This document shows, piece after piece, positions 24,288-32,039 of a DNA stretch of 64,000 bases. Source of the stretch: UBA5868 sp964482025 (GTDB lineage: Bacteria; Pseudomonadota; Gammaproteobacteria; Pseudomonadales; Cellvibrionaceae); contig CAYZVN010000004.1 in assembly GCA_964482025.1 (NCBI GenBank), forward strand, positions 1-64,000, written 5' to 3'. The position numbers were made by a program, and so were the translations under genes. How positions within the stretch are numbered: the first letter of the stretch is position 1; each line of letters begins with the position of its first letter. The notes under the pieces were generated by a model. That model did not search any database and was not told the DNA's origin. It was given only the letters and a program-made list of their open reading frames with translations.

Positions 24288-24492
24288 ACAGTTGCCTTTA
24301 TCTCACTGCCGGTGCGCCGGACCGGCGCGGAAAAAGCCGGCATTCTAGCAGCATTGGGAGTGCGGGCGAAGGAGGTTGCCTCCGTCGTGAGCGCTCTTTT
24401 GACGGTACGCGATTGTCCCGCGTGACGCGCTTTAAGGAAGAGAGGCAGCTTGTTACAATCGCCAGCTCCCCGTGGTCGACTGGATTGCCTAT

Positions 24493-25602
24493 ATGACACA
24501 CCACCTGCGGTTGCGCTGGCAGCTTTTGCGCAACGTTTGTCTGGCCGTTTTGCTGTCGGCCATGAGTGCTTCCGCTCTCGCCCAACACCTCAAGTTTTTT
24601 ACCGCATCGGTTCCGGTCAAAGCGCAGTCCACCAGCGAACGGGAGCGCGCCGCCGAGCTTGGCTTGCGCCAGGTTATGGTGCGCATGTCCGGCGTTACGC
24701 AACTGGATGAGTACCCGGAGCTACCGGCGGCATTGAAGCGCGCGAGCCGTTCGATAGAGCAGTTTCACTATGAACAGGTAAAAGATCGTGACGGTGTTAG
24801 CCAAGAGCATCTGGTGATGACCTTTTCACCAACCGCCGTGGAAACCGCGCTAAACCAAGCCGGGCTGCCGTTCTGGCCGGTCAATCGGCCGAGTATTTTG
24901 CTATGGCTCGTCGAAGACGATGTGACCGAGGGTAAAAATCTGATTAACGACACCAGCGCTCCAGTGGTGCAAGGTCTGCTGGAAGCGGCGCAGCAGCGCG
25001 GTTTGCCATTGCGCTTTCCGCTGTTGGATCTGGAAGATCAGCTGGTGATCAGCGCAGAGCAGGTATGGAACTTGGACGAGGAGGCCATTCTCGCCGCCGC
25101 CTCGCGCTACGGTGCTGACACTGTGCTTTTGGGGCGTTACACGCGCACCTTCTCTGGACAGTGGTGGACCACTTGGCAGTTCTTCCACAAAGGCGAATCG
25201 CGGCTCTACGATTTGCGCCATGAAGATGCGGTGACGGTAGGGCAGCAGGCGCTGACGCCGCTGGCGGATTACCTCGCCGAGTTCTATGCACTTAAATCCA
25301 GTCCCAATCTTGAAGGGGCGGCCCACTTGTATGTGCAGGTGAGGCCCATCGCCAACTTTGGCGCCTATCGCCAAGTTCTCGATTATCTCGATCGACTGGC
25401 GGTGGTAACGACTTTAGGTGTGGCCGCGGTAACCCAGGACAGCTTGCTGCTGTCAATGCAGCTCAATGGCGACTGGGACCAGTTGCTCAAAGCCATATCT
25501 CTGGACAATAAACTGCGCGCGCGTGCGGCCCATACTGCCGAACCTTGGATAGCGACGGGTGGTACGGAACAACCCCTACAACTGGAGTGGATTGGACGGT
25601 AA
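24493..25602 (+). CDS. DUF2066 domain protein (exported)
   Basis: A 369-residue protein with a signal peptide (cleavage likely after SASALA) and a DUF2066 region characterised by RAAELGLRQVMVRMSG near the N-terminus and VEDD...GLLEAAQQRGLPLRFPLLD, found in gammaproteobacteria between purM and hda. It is probably periplasmic. The function is unknown. The start ATG at 24493 is chosen for the signal peptide; GTG at 24472 is possible. Only two bases separate its stop from the ATG of hda, so the two are coupled, which may matter for replication control, although this is inference. Confidence 0.85.
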   Translation: MTHHLRLRWQLLRNVCLAVLLSAMSASALAQHLKFFTASVPVKAQSTSERERAAELGLRQVMVRMSGVTQLDEYPELPAALKRASRSIEQFHYEQVKDRDGVSQEHLVMTFSPTAVETALNQAGLPFWPVNRPSILLWLVEDDVTEGKNLINDTSAPVVQGLLEAAQQRGLPLRFPLLDLEDQLVISAEQVWNLDEEAILAAASRYGADTVLLGRYTRTFSGQWWTTWQFFHKGESRLYDLRHEDAVTVGQQALTPLADYLAEFYALKSSPNLEGAAHLYVQVRPIANFGAYRQVLDYLDRLAVVTTLGVAAVTQDSLLLSMQLNGDWDQLLKAISLDNKLRARAAHTAEPWIATGGTEQPLQLEWIGR

Positions 25603-25604
25603 CC

Positions 25605-26330
25605 ATGGCAGAGGACTTTGAGCGAAGTCAGACACCGGTTCAACTGAGTCTTGGGGTATCCCTTAGGGACGATGCCACCTTTGCCAACTTTTATATAGCG
25701 CCGGGCAATGAGCAGGCGCTCCATGCCCTGCGCGAATTCAGTGCGGGTGAGGGCGAAGGCAATGTGGTTCTCTGGGGCAGCCCTGGTGCCGGTCTGACTC
25801 ACTTATTGCAGGCGTGTTGTCACCGGGCCTTCGAGCAGCAGATCAATGTGCAGTATCTGCCGCTGCGCGATCTTGTCGGTTACGCGCCGGAGGATGTGTG
25901 CGAGGGTCTCGACAAAGTCAGCCTGGTCTGCCTGGACGGCATTGATCAGATTTGTGGTCACCGCCAGTGGGAACTGGCACTCTTTCACCTCTTCAATCGC
26001 TTGCGTGACGCTGGCAATCGCTTGCTGATTGCCTCGCACACCAGTCCTCCCGCTCTGCCGTTGTTATTGCCCGATCTCAAGTCGCGACTTTTGGGTAGCG
26101 TGGTCTATCATTTGCGGGCCTTAACCGATCCCGAAAAAGCACTGGCGTTACAGTTGCGCGCTAAAGGGCGGGGGATGGAAATGCCCGATGAAGTGGCGAA
26201 GTTTATTCTCAGTCGCGCGCCGCGCGATACCAACGATCTGTTTCATTTGCTCGACCATCTCGACGACGCTTCCCTACAACGACAGCGCAAACTGACCATC
26301 CCTTTCGTCAAAGAAGTTTTGGCCTATTAA
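25605..26330 (+). CDS. hda: DnaA regulatory inactivator Hda
   Basis: AAA+ protein related to DnaA that, bound to the DNA sliding clamp, stimulates ATP hydrolysis by DnaA after initiation (RIDA). 241 residues. The N-terminal clamp-binding motif is QLSLGV rather than the common QLSLPL, followed by LRDDATFANF. The Walker A motif is altered (WGSPGAGLTHLLQA, Gly-Leu in place of Gly-Lys), Walker B is VCLDGIDQI, and the sensor region LKSRLLGSVVYHL is present. ATG at 25605, two bases after the DUF2066 stop. Confidence 0.95.
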   Translation: MAEDFERSQTPVQLSLGVSLRDDATFANFYIAPGNEQALHALREFSAGEGEGNVVLWGSPGAGLTHLLQACCHRAFEQQINVQYLPLRDLVGYAPEDVCEGLDKVSLVCLDGIDQICGHRQWELALFHLFNRLRDAGNRLLIASHTSPPALPLLLPDLKSRLLGSVVYHLRALTDPEKALALQLRAKGRGMEMPDEVAKFILSRAPRDTNDLFHLLDHLDDASLQRQRKLTIPFVKEVLAY

Positions 26331-26340
26331 ATGTGGCGCA

Positions 26341-27180
26341 TCATTCCTTCGATGCCTGCCACTGGTCGCCACAGCGAATCTCTACCCCTTCTCCCGCCAC
26401 CAATACCGTGTTAACGCCGAAGACCGGCGACTTTGGTTTTCCGGGCATGCTGTTGAGTTGTGCTAAGGCGGCAAATGGATGCTGCGCCGGTGAGGCAATT
26501 CCAGTGTCTTGATCCACGGTAATCACCGAGCAGCGCTGACAGTGATCCCTTAACCCCAGTTGTGCCTCACTGGCCGTCGCGTGCAGCGCTGTGTAAGTGT
26601 GCTCGGCGAACGGCGACAGCCCAGACAACACCACGCTGGGCCGGAATCGACGTATATCCACAGGTGCGAGCTGACTCGCCTGCAAATGTTGATTGAGCGC
26701 ATTGAAAGAGGCGAGGTTGGCAACCAGGTAGGGCGCACCGTCGGAAAAATAGGTGTGATAAGGGCCGAAGCGCTCGCGATCAACGGCACGGACGGTGCGC
26801 TTGTCGAAGTACACCAGCTGCACATCCGTATTTATGGCCAGAGCTTGTTTCAGCCAATCATTCACTTCGGCGTCGGCGACAAACGCCTCGCACACGGATT
26901 TCCACACTTTCACCGACCGGGTGTCGCCATTAGGCGGAGCGACAACAATGTCCCCGTGGCCTTGCTTGCTCAAAACCAGTCTGCCATCGCGCAGCGCCGT
27001 GCCAATGGTGGCCATGCTTGGCAACTTGCGCTGGCTCATGAATAAGCCGTCGGCATCCACCAGCATCCACTCGCGGTCTCCGGCGAGGCCCGTGGGCAGC
27101 AAAGTGGCCGAGGCCAAGGGTATGCCGGCAAGCGCTTTTACTGGGTAGATCCACAACTGCTCGATGGTCACCGGCGCCAT
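26341..27180 (-). CDS. MOSC domain protein (YcbX type without ferredoxin domain)
   Basis: Probable molybdenum-dependent N-hydroxylated-compound reductase component or sulfur carrier of the MOSC family. 279 residues with an N-terminal MOSC beta-barrel (IEQLWIYPVKALAGIPL, GDREWMLVD, RKLPSMATI) and a MOSC domain carrying the Moco-binding Cys in DHCQRCSVITVDQDTG. The [2Fe-2S] C-terminal domain of E. coli YcbX is absent. It follows the DUF1244 gene by three bases and lies in the same orientation as moeA, moaB and moaA, which fits a molybdenum cofactor user. Confidence 0.9.
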   Translation of the reverse strand: MAPVTIEQLWIYPVKALAGIPLASATLLPTGLAGDREWMLVDADGLFMSQRKLPSMATIGTALRDGRLVLSKQGHGDIVVAPPNGDTRSVKVWKSVCEAFVADAEVNDWLKQALAINTDVQLVYFDKRTVRAVDRERFGPYHTYFSDGAPYLVANLASFNALNQHLQASQLAPVDIRRFRPSVVLSGLSPFAEHTYTALHATASEAQLGLRDHCQRCSVITVDQDTGIASPAQHPFAALAQLNSMPGKPKSPVFGVNTVLVAGEGVEIRCGDQWQASKE

Positions 27181-27183
27181 AGG

Positions 27184-27483
27184 CTAAGAATCCTGATCCG
27201 CTTGACGCTGCGTGAATTGCGCCAACTGCTCGGCGCTGGCGGGTGCTTGATAGCGGCTTTTCCACTCCTCGTAAGGCATGCCGTAAATTGTTTCCCGCGC
27301 CTGTTCATAATCCACTGAAACCCCCCGCTCTTCTGCCGCTGTCACATACCACTTGGCCAAGCAGTTGCGGCAGAAGCCAGCGAGATTCATCAAGTCAATG
27401 TTTTGCACATGCTTGTTGTTGTCTAAGTGCTGCAACAAACGACGCAACACGGCGGCTTCGATTTCGGTTGTGGTGTTACTCAT
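27184..27483 (-). CDS. DUF1244 family protein
   Basis: A 99-residue soluble protein matching DUF1244: NKHVQNIDLMNLAGFCRNCL followed by AKWY and IYGMPYEEWKSRYQ. The conserved FCRNC motif could bind a metal. The function is unknown. The ATG at 27483 has a strong AAGGAG six bases upstream; the longer frame to 27624 is unlikely. The gene is three bases from the MOSC gene and probably co-transcribed with it. Confidence 0.92.
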   Translation of the reverse strand: MSNTTTEIEAAVLRRLLQHLDNNKHVQNIDLMNLAGFCRNCLAKWYVTAAEERGVSVDYEQARETIYGMPYEEWKSRYQAPASAEQLAQFTQRQADQDS

Positions 27484-27518
27484 AGGATCTCCTTTGATGC
27501 GGCCAAAATCGGCTGTAC

Positions 27519-27851
27519 TTATTGCATATTGATTTTCGAAAAGAGGCTGATAAGCGCGACTCCGGCGATAATAAGTCCCATGCCGACAATGGCGGCAAGG
27601 TCTAAAGTTTGATCCAGAAACCACCAGCCAACCAGAGAAATTAACACGATTCCCAAGCCCGCCCAGATTGCATAGGCAATACCAACAGGAATGGCTTTTA
27701 AGGTGAGAGAAAGAAAATAAAACGCGAGCGCATATCCCAAAACGACCAGCACGCTGGGCCAGAGCTTGGTGAAACCCAAACTTGCTTTCAAGCTGGAAGT
27801 TGCCACGACTTCGGAAATAATTGCGATACCCAGAAACAACCAGCTCTTCAT
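27519..27851 (-). CDS. Small multidrug resistance (SMR) transporter
   Basis: A 110-residue, four-helix membrane protein of the EmrE/Qac branch. Motifs: AIISEVVATSSLKASLGFTK with the essential Glu14, YALAFYFLSL in helix 2, IPVGIAYAIWAGLGIVLI in helix 3. Such dimers export quaternary ammonium compounds, dyes or small polar molecules against protons. Whether it belongs to the guanidinium exporters (Gdx) cannot be told from sequence alone; no guanidine riboswitch was seen in the 63-base upstream gap. It lies between DUF1244 and moeA. Confidence 0.9.
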   Translation of the reverse strand: MKSWLFLGIAIISEVVATSSLKASLGFTKLWPSVLVVLGYALAFYFLSLTLKAIPVGIAYAIWAGLGIVLISLVGWWFLDQTLDLAAIVGMGLIIAGVALISLFSKINMQ

Positions 27852-27914
27852 TTTTATATCCTCAACAAAGACCCTAATAAAACATTGCCCGCGTACTTAA
27901 TCACCATTCGGCCC

Positions 27915-29111
27915 CTAATAGAGCGCAAGAAAGTCCCGCAGCGGCAGGTAGGGGATGGTGTCTCCCTCGGACACAGTGGTGTCCGCCGCTATCCAGGCGA
28001 GGCCATCGGCCCAGAGTAGTGAACTTAAAACCCCCGAGCTTTGATTACTAAACCGCTGGAGACGGCCGTGTTCCCTGCGGACGCGAAGAAATTCCGCACG
28101 CTGGCGCGGGCGCTCGAAGGAGAAGGCGGCAGGCGCTTCGCTAAAGCTTAGCTCTCGATAGGGTCTGCCGTAGAGGCCTTCAATAAAGGGTTTGACGAAA
28201 ATGGCGGCGGTGATAAACGCGGACACCGGATTGCCGGGTAGGGCGAGGATCGGTGTGCTGGCTTTGCCGATACGGCCAAAGGCCAGAGGTTTTCCCGGCT
28301 TCATATTGACCTTCCACAGGTCCAGCTCGCCGAGACGGCTGATGGCAGCTTTCAGGTGGTCCGCATCGCCGACCGAGACGCCGCCTGTGCTGATGATCAA
28401 ATCCGCGCTATTAGCGCTCGTCTCCAGTGCGGCGCAGGTACTGTCCAAATCATCTGCAACGCAGATCGGTGTGGTGAGGTCACAGCCCCATTCCTGCAAG
28501 AGCGCGCGCAGCATGGACATGTTGGAGTTGTAGATCTGGCCCGGGCCCAAAGGTTGGCCCGGCTCCACCAGCTCGGCGCCGCTGCTGAGCAAAGCCACCC
28601 GCGGCCGCCGCGCTACTTCAAGCTGGTGAACCCCGCAGGAGGCCAAGAGCCCCAAGTGCAGTGACGTCAGAATTTCGCCCTGGTGCACCAGGGTTTGCCC
28701 TTGGCCAATGTCCTGGCCGCGCGGACGAATATTGTCGCCGGGGCGAACGGCGGCTTTGATGGTCACTTGGTCCCCGTCTCGCTCACACTCCTCCTGAATG
28801 ACAACGGCGTTGGCGCCTGGGGGAATCTCTGCGCCGGTGAAGATCCGCACCGCCGTGCCCGGTTGCAGCGGGGAGGGTGGCGTTCCGGCCGCCAGGGTTT
28901 GGCTTATGGGCAGTGACCAAGGCGGCGATTGGCAGGCAGCCGTCAGGGCGTAGCCATCCATTGCGCTGTTGTCTGCAGGGGGAACATCAATGGTCGAGGC
29001 GATATCGGCGGCTGCAATTCGGCGGTGAGTGTCGGCCAGAGGCAGAAGCTCCGTCGTCAGCGCACGAGCCTGCGCGGCGATCGTCGCACGGGCAGTAAAA
29101 ACGTCCATCAT
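27915..29111 (-). CDS. moeA: Molybdopterin molybdenumtransferase
   Basis: MoeA inserts molybdate into the adenylylated pterin dithiolene in Moco synthesis. 398 residues with DVPPADNSAMDGYAL, FTGAEIPPGANAVVIQEE, PRGQDIG, ISTGGVSVGDADHLK and GNPVSAF. Four-domain length is normal. It follows moaB by 25 bases on the same strand (moaA-moaB-moeA). Confidence 0.97.
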   Translation of the reverse strand: MMDVFTARATIAAQARALTTELLPLADTHRRIAAADIASTIDVPPADNSAMDGYALTAACQSPPWSLPISQTLAAGTPPSPLQPGTAVRIFTGAEIPPGANAVVIQEECERDGDQVTIKAAVRPGDNIRPRGQDIGQGQTLVHQGEILTSLHLGLLASCGVHQLEVARRPRVALLSSGAELVEPGQPLGPGQIYNSNMSMLRALLQEWGCDLTTPICVADDLDSTCAALETSANSADLIISTGGVSVGDADHLKAAISRLGELDLWKVNMKPGKPLAFGRIGKASTPILALPGNPVSAFITAAIFVKPFIEGLYGRPYRELSFSEAPAAFSFERPRQRAEFLRVRREHGRLQRFSNQSSGVLSSLLWADGLAWIAADTTVSEGDTIPYLPLRDFLALY

Positions 29112-29136
29112 AAGAAAGTAACCCTTGGGGTAAGCG

Positions 29137-29652
29137 TCAGAGTTTGACTTGCAGATAAAAATTGCAGGGGCGTGTGCGACTGTCTAACTGCTCTTGCAGG
29201 ATGTGTTGCCAAGCGGTGTTGCAGGCGTTGGTAGAGCCCGGCAAGCAGAAAATCAAAGTGCGATTGGCCAGGCCGGCAAGGGCGCGGGATTGAATGGTGG
29301 AGGTGCCGATCTCGCTAAACGAGATCTGTCGAAACAGCTCGCCAAAGCCGGCAATGTGTTTGTCGAGCAGAGGGGCGACGGCCTCGGGCGTACTGTCGCG
29401 ACCTGCGAATCCTGTACCTCCGGTAACCAGAATCACTTGTGCTTCGGCATCGGCAATCCAGCGGGAGACACATGCGCGAATTTGATAAACATCATCTTTC
29501 ACCAAAGCCCGCTCATATAAGCGGTGGCCGGCGCTGGTGAGATTGGCCACCAGGGCATCGCCAGACGTATCCTCCGCCAAGGTGCGGGTGTCGGAAACGG
29601 TGAGCACGACAATATTGAGCGGGTGAAATTCTTTGTGAGTGTGTGACATCAA
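29137..29652 (-). CDS. moaB: Molybdenum cofactor biosynthesis protein MoaB
   Basis: MoaB/MogA family pterin adenylyltransferase that activates molybdopterin with ATP. 171 residues: IVVLTVSDTRTLAEDTSGD, VILVTGGTGFAGRDSTPEAV and FCLPGSTNACNTAW. A second Met (29649) is an equally good start. It is the middle gene of moaA-moaB-moeA. Orthologue of E. coli MoaB by length rather than plant-type Cnx1G. Confidence 0.95.
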   Translation of the reverse strand: MMSHTHKEFHPLNIVVLTVSDTRTLAEDTSGDALVANLTSAGHRLYERALVKDDVYQIRACVSRWIADAEAQVILVTGGTGFAGRDSTPEAVAPLLDKHIAGFGELFRQISFSEIGTSTIQSRALAGLANRTLIFCLPGSTNACNTAWQHILQEQLDSRTRPCNFYLQVKL

Positions 29653-29679
29653 AGCTTCCTGTCGAGTAGAGCGCGGCCT

Positions 29680-30678
29680 TCAGCCGCCAGTGGCGTTCAT
29701 AAATCGCAGGATCTGCGGCGCTTCATCCAAGTCGAAATAATGGCGTTCCGGTTTGAGTTTTAGCGCGGCGACCAAAGCTTCAGCCAGCGCGCTGTCCTGC
29801 TGATCAGGAGGAGCGTTGCGCAGGACCGAGCGCAGATCGGCGCTGTGTTCGTTGCCCAGGCATAGCAGTATGCGGCCATCGGCACTGACGCGGACGCGAT
29901 TGCAGCTCGCGCAAAAATTATGGCTGTGGGGGGAAATAAAACCCACCCGGCTGGGATAATCGCGCACCGACCAATAGCGCGCCGGCCCGCCGCTGGATTC
30001 CGCGATCGGCGACAGCGCGAACACATGGCTCAAGCGTTCGCGCAGCTCGGCACTGCTGACGAACTCATCCCGGCGCACGTGGCCGTCGATATTCCCCAAG
30101 GGCATTTCCTCAATAAAGCTGATGTCCAGCCCATGATCGAGGGCAAAGCGGGTCAGCGGCACCAATTCATCCAGATTAAAGTGCCGCATGATGACGGTGT
30201 TGAGCTTGATGCGCTGGAAACCGGCTTGGCGAGCGGCTGCGATGCCGGCGAGCACGGTGCGGAGATCACCGGTGCGGGTGATATCGCGAAAGCGCTCGGG
30301 CCGCAGGGAGTCGAGGCTGATATTGACGCGGTGCACCCCAGCCTCCACCAGTGGGCGCGCCAGTTCCGCCAAGCGCGCGCCGTTAGTGGTAAGGCTAAGA
30401 TCGGTAAAGCCGAGTTCGCCAAGGTTCTGGAACAGGCGCAATACATCCCGGCGAATTAGCGGCTCACCGCCTGTGACCCTCAGTTTATCGCCGCCCAGGT
30501 GACGGAATACCCGGGCGATGGTGGTCAGCTCTTCCAGCGACAGCACCTGGCTGCGCGGCAGGAACGTCATATCTTCGGCCATACAGTAACGGCAACGGAA
30601 GTCACAGCGATCCGTGACGGACAGCCGCAGGTAATGCACGCGGCGGCCAAATGGGTCTATCAGAGTAGATGGCTTCAT
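29680..30678 (-). CDS. moaA: GTP 3',8-cyclase (MoaA, radical SAM)
   Basis: First enzyme of molybdenum cofactor synthesis, which rearranges GTP to 3',8-cyclo-dihydro-GTP using S-adenosylmethionine. 332 residues. Radical-SAM motif CDFRCRYCMAED (CxxxCxxC); second [4Fe-4S] motif FCASCNRVRVSADGRILLC near the C-terminus; TGGEPLIRRD; and the essential C-terminal GG. It heads moaA-moaB-moeA and is divergent from cobA-nirBD after a 541-base gap. Confidence 0.97.
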   Translation of the reverse strand: MKPSTLIDPFGRRVHYLRLSVTDRCDFRCRYCMAEDMTFLPRSQVLSLEELTTIARVFRHLGGDKLRVTGGEPLIRRDVLRLFQNLGELGFTDLSLTTNGARLAELARPLVEAGVHRVNISLDSLRPERFRDITRTGDLRTVLAGIAAARQAGFQRIKLNTVIMRHFNLDELVPLTRFALDHGLDISFIEEMPLGNIDGHVRRDEFVSSAELRERLSHVFALSPIAESSGGPARYWSVRDYPSRVGFISPHSHNFCASCNRVRVSADGRILLCLGNEHSADLRSVLRNAPPDQQDSALAEALVAALKLKPERHYFDLDEAPQILRFMNATGG

Positions 30679-31219
30679 GGTGGCTATTATGCAAGCTCCT
30701 CTGGATTAAGAGAATCCGACTTGAAGATCGGGTGGCACTTGCCGGTGACAATCTGCGGATATATGGCGCGCGACGCCTAAAGCTCGGGTCCGCTGCGGCC
30801 GTGCTTCAGAGCGCTCGCTATGCGCTTTAAGCATAGCGGTATTTATGCCGTATCTTGGTGCAAGCGGATCTCCAGCGCGCTATTTTCTGTCATTTTTATT
30901 TTGGAAAAATCCAAAGATGGTGATTTGTAGGGCGTAAATGGAGCATTTATGGTGCACCGAAGCAACGCGATTTTTATTAAAAAATGAAAGTTAATGGTGC
31001 TTGCGTGCATTTATTGAGTGCGTTTTATCATCCTTAAGTCGCTTCTCGGACGGCGTGAAACGCGGCGGCCGCCAAGTCTAAACCCTTGATCCAAAAGCGT
31101 TTGCGAATAAATTTATCCCCTGTTTGTGTTCTGGTACATGGATTGCAAATCCGCCTTCGTCTCCTTCCTTGAAGCATCGGCAATCGCACCGATAAGCCGT
31201 TTACTGAACAGGCGAATTT
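30679..31219. other. 541-base intergenic region between moaA and cobA-nirBD
   Basis: No gene of useful length was found. It must hold the divergent promoters for Moco synthesis and nitrite reduction. It is AT-rich at 30890-31040. One perfect inverted repeat is listed separately. I looked for, and did not find convincing copies of, an FNR box, a sigma-54 -24/-12 pair (closest TGGTGC matches have wrong spacing), a Moco riboswitch and a NasT-type leader. Confidence 0.6.
30816..30838. promoter_or_regulatory. Perfect inverted repeat upstream of moaA
   Basis: CGCTATGC-GCTTTAA-GCATAGCG: eight-base perfect arms around seven bases, about 140 bases before moaA. It could be an operator or an mRNA leader hairpin of moaA. 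No T-run follows on either strand. Confidence 0.4.
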
Positions 31220-32005
31220 ATGCAGCAAAAAAAATTAATTGGCAAAGTGTGGATTGTGGGTGCCGGTCCGGGGGATCCGGATCTGCTGACGGTAAAAGCG
31301 TTGCGCGCAATCCAAACAGCTGACCTTATCCTTTTTGATCATTTGGTCAGTGAGGAAATTCGCAATCTGTTTCCGTCAACCAAACCCGCTTTTTATGTCG
31401 GCAAGAAAAAAGGCCAACACAGCATTGCCCAAAAAGATTTAAACGCATTGCTCGTCAAAAACGCGCTGGCCGGAAAGAATATTTGTCGGGTTAAAGGGGG
31501 CGACCCCTACATTTTTGGCCGCGGTGGCGAGGAGGCGCTAGCGCTGACGCAGATGGGCATTGTAGTCGAGGTGGTGCCGGGCATTACCGCCGCATCCGGC
31601 TGCGCCGCCAATGCAGGCATTCCACTCACTCACCGAGGGCTGGCACAAGGTTGCACCTTTGTCACCGCGCACGGTGAAACAGAGGCGGACCTCAATTGGC
31701 ATGCGCTGGCAAACATGCGACACACCTTAGTGTTTTATATGGGGTTGTCCAAAGCGGCTTGGATTCAAAATTCGTTGTTGGCGCAGGGTATGCCGGGCAG
31801 AACGCCGGTTGCATTTATCGAAAACGGCTGCCGTCCCGATCAGCGCATTCTTCCGGGATGCCTTCACGAGCTGGCGGCGCTGGTGGAGCGCTACGACATA
31901 GAGTCGCCAGCCTTAATCCTTGTCGGTGAGGTGGTTGCGCTTGCCACTCAGCTGCAACCTGAATTTGTTCATTCTCCGTTTTGCGAGCGGCGCCTCAGCG
32001 CCTGA
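31220..32005 (+). CDS. cobA: Uroporphyrinogen-III C-methyltransferase (siroheme synthesis)
   Basis: Methylates uroporphyrinogen III twice with SAM to give precorrin-2, the precursor of siroheme, the cofactor of NirB. 261 residues: VWIVGAGPGDPDLLTVKAL, DHLVSEEI, RVKGGDPYIFGRGGEE, GITAASGCAANAGIPLTHR. It is a single-domain SUMT, lacking the CysG oxidase/ferrochelatase half, so precorrin-2 processing must come from elsewhere. It is 34 bases before nirB, so the pair forms one operon. Confidence 0.95.
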   Translation: MQQKKLIGKVWIVGAGPGDPDLLTVKALRAIQTADLILFDHLVSEEIRNLFPSTKPAFYVGKKKGQHSIAQKDLNALLVKNALAGKNICRVKGGDPYIFGRGGEEALALTQMGIVVEVVPGITAASGCAANAGIPLTHRGLAQGCTFVTAHGETEADLNWHALANMRHTLVFYMGLSKAAWIQNSLLAQGMPGRTPVAFIENGCRPDQRILPGCLHELAALVERYDIESPALILVGEVVALATQLQPEFVHSPFCERRLSA

Positions 32006-32039
32006 TTGATTTCCGCGTAACCAGTGAGGTATTGCCATC

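Noticed and set aside
27852..27914. Guanidine riboswitch before the SMR transporter
   Set aside because: The 63-base gap is too short and shows none of the paired ACGR-type loops.
30679..31219. Moco riboswitch, FNR box, sigma-54 promoter or NasT leader between moaA and cobA
   Set aside because: Candidate half-matches had wrong spacing or lacked the second element; only an unassigned inverted repeat remains.
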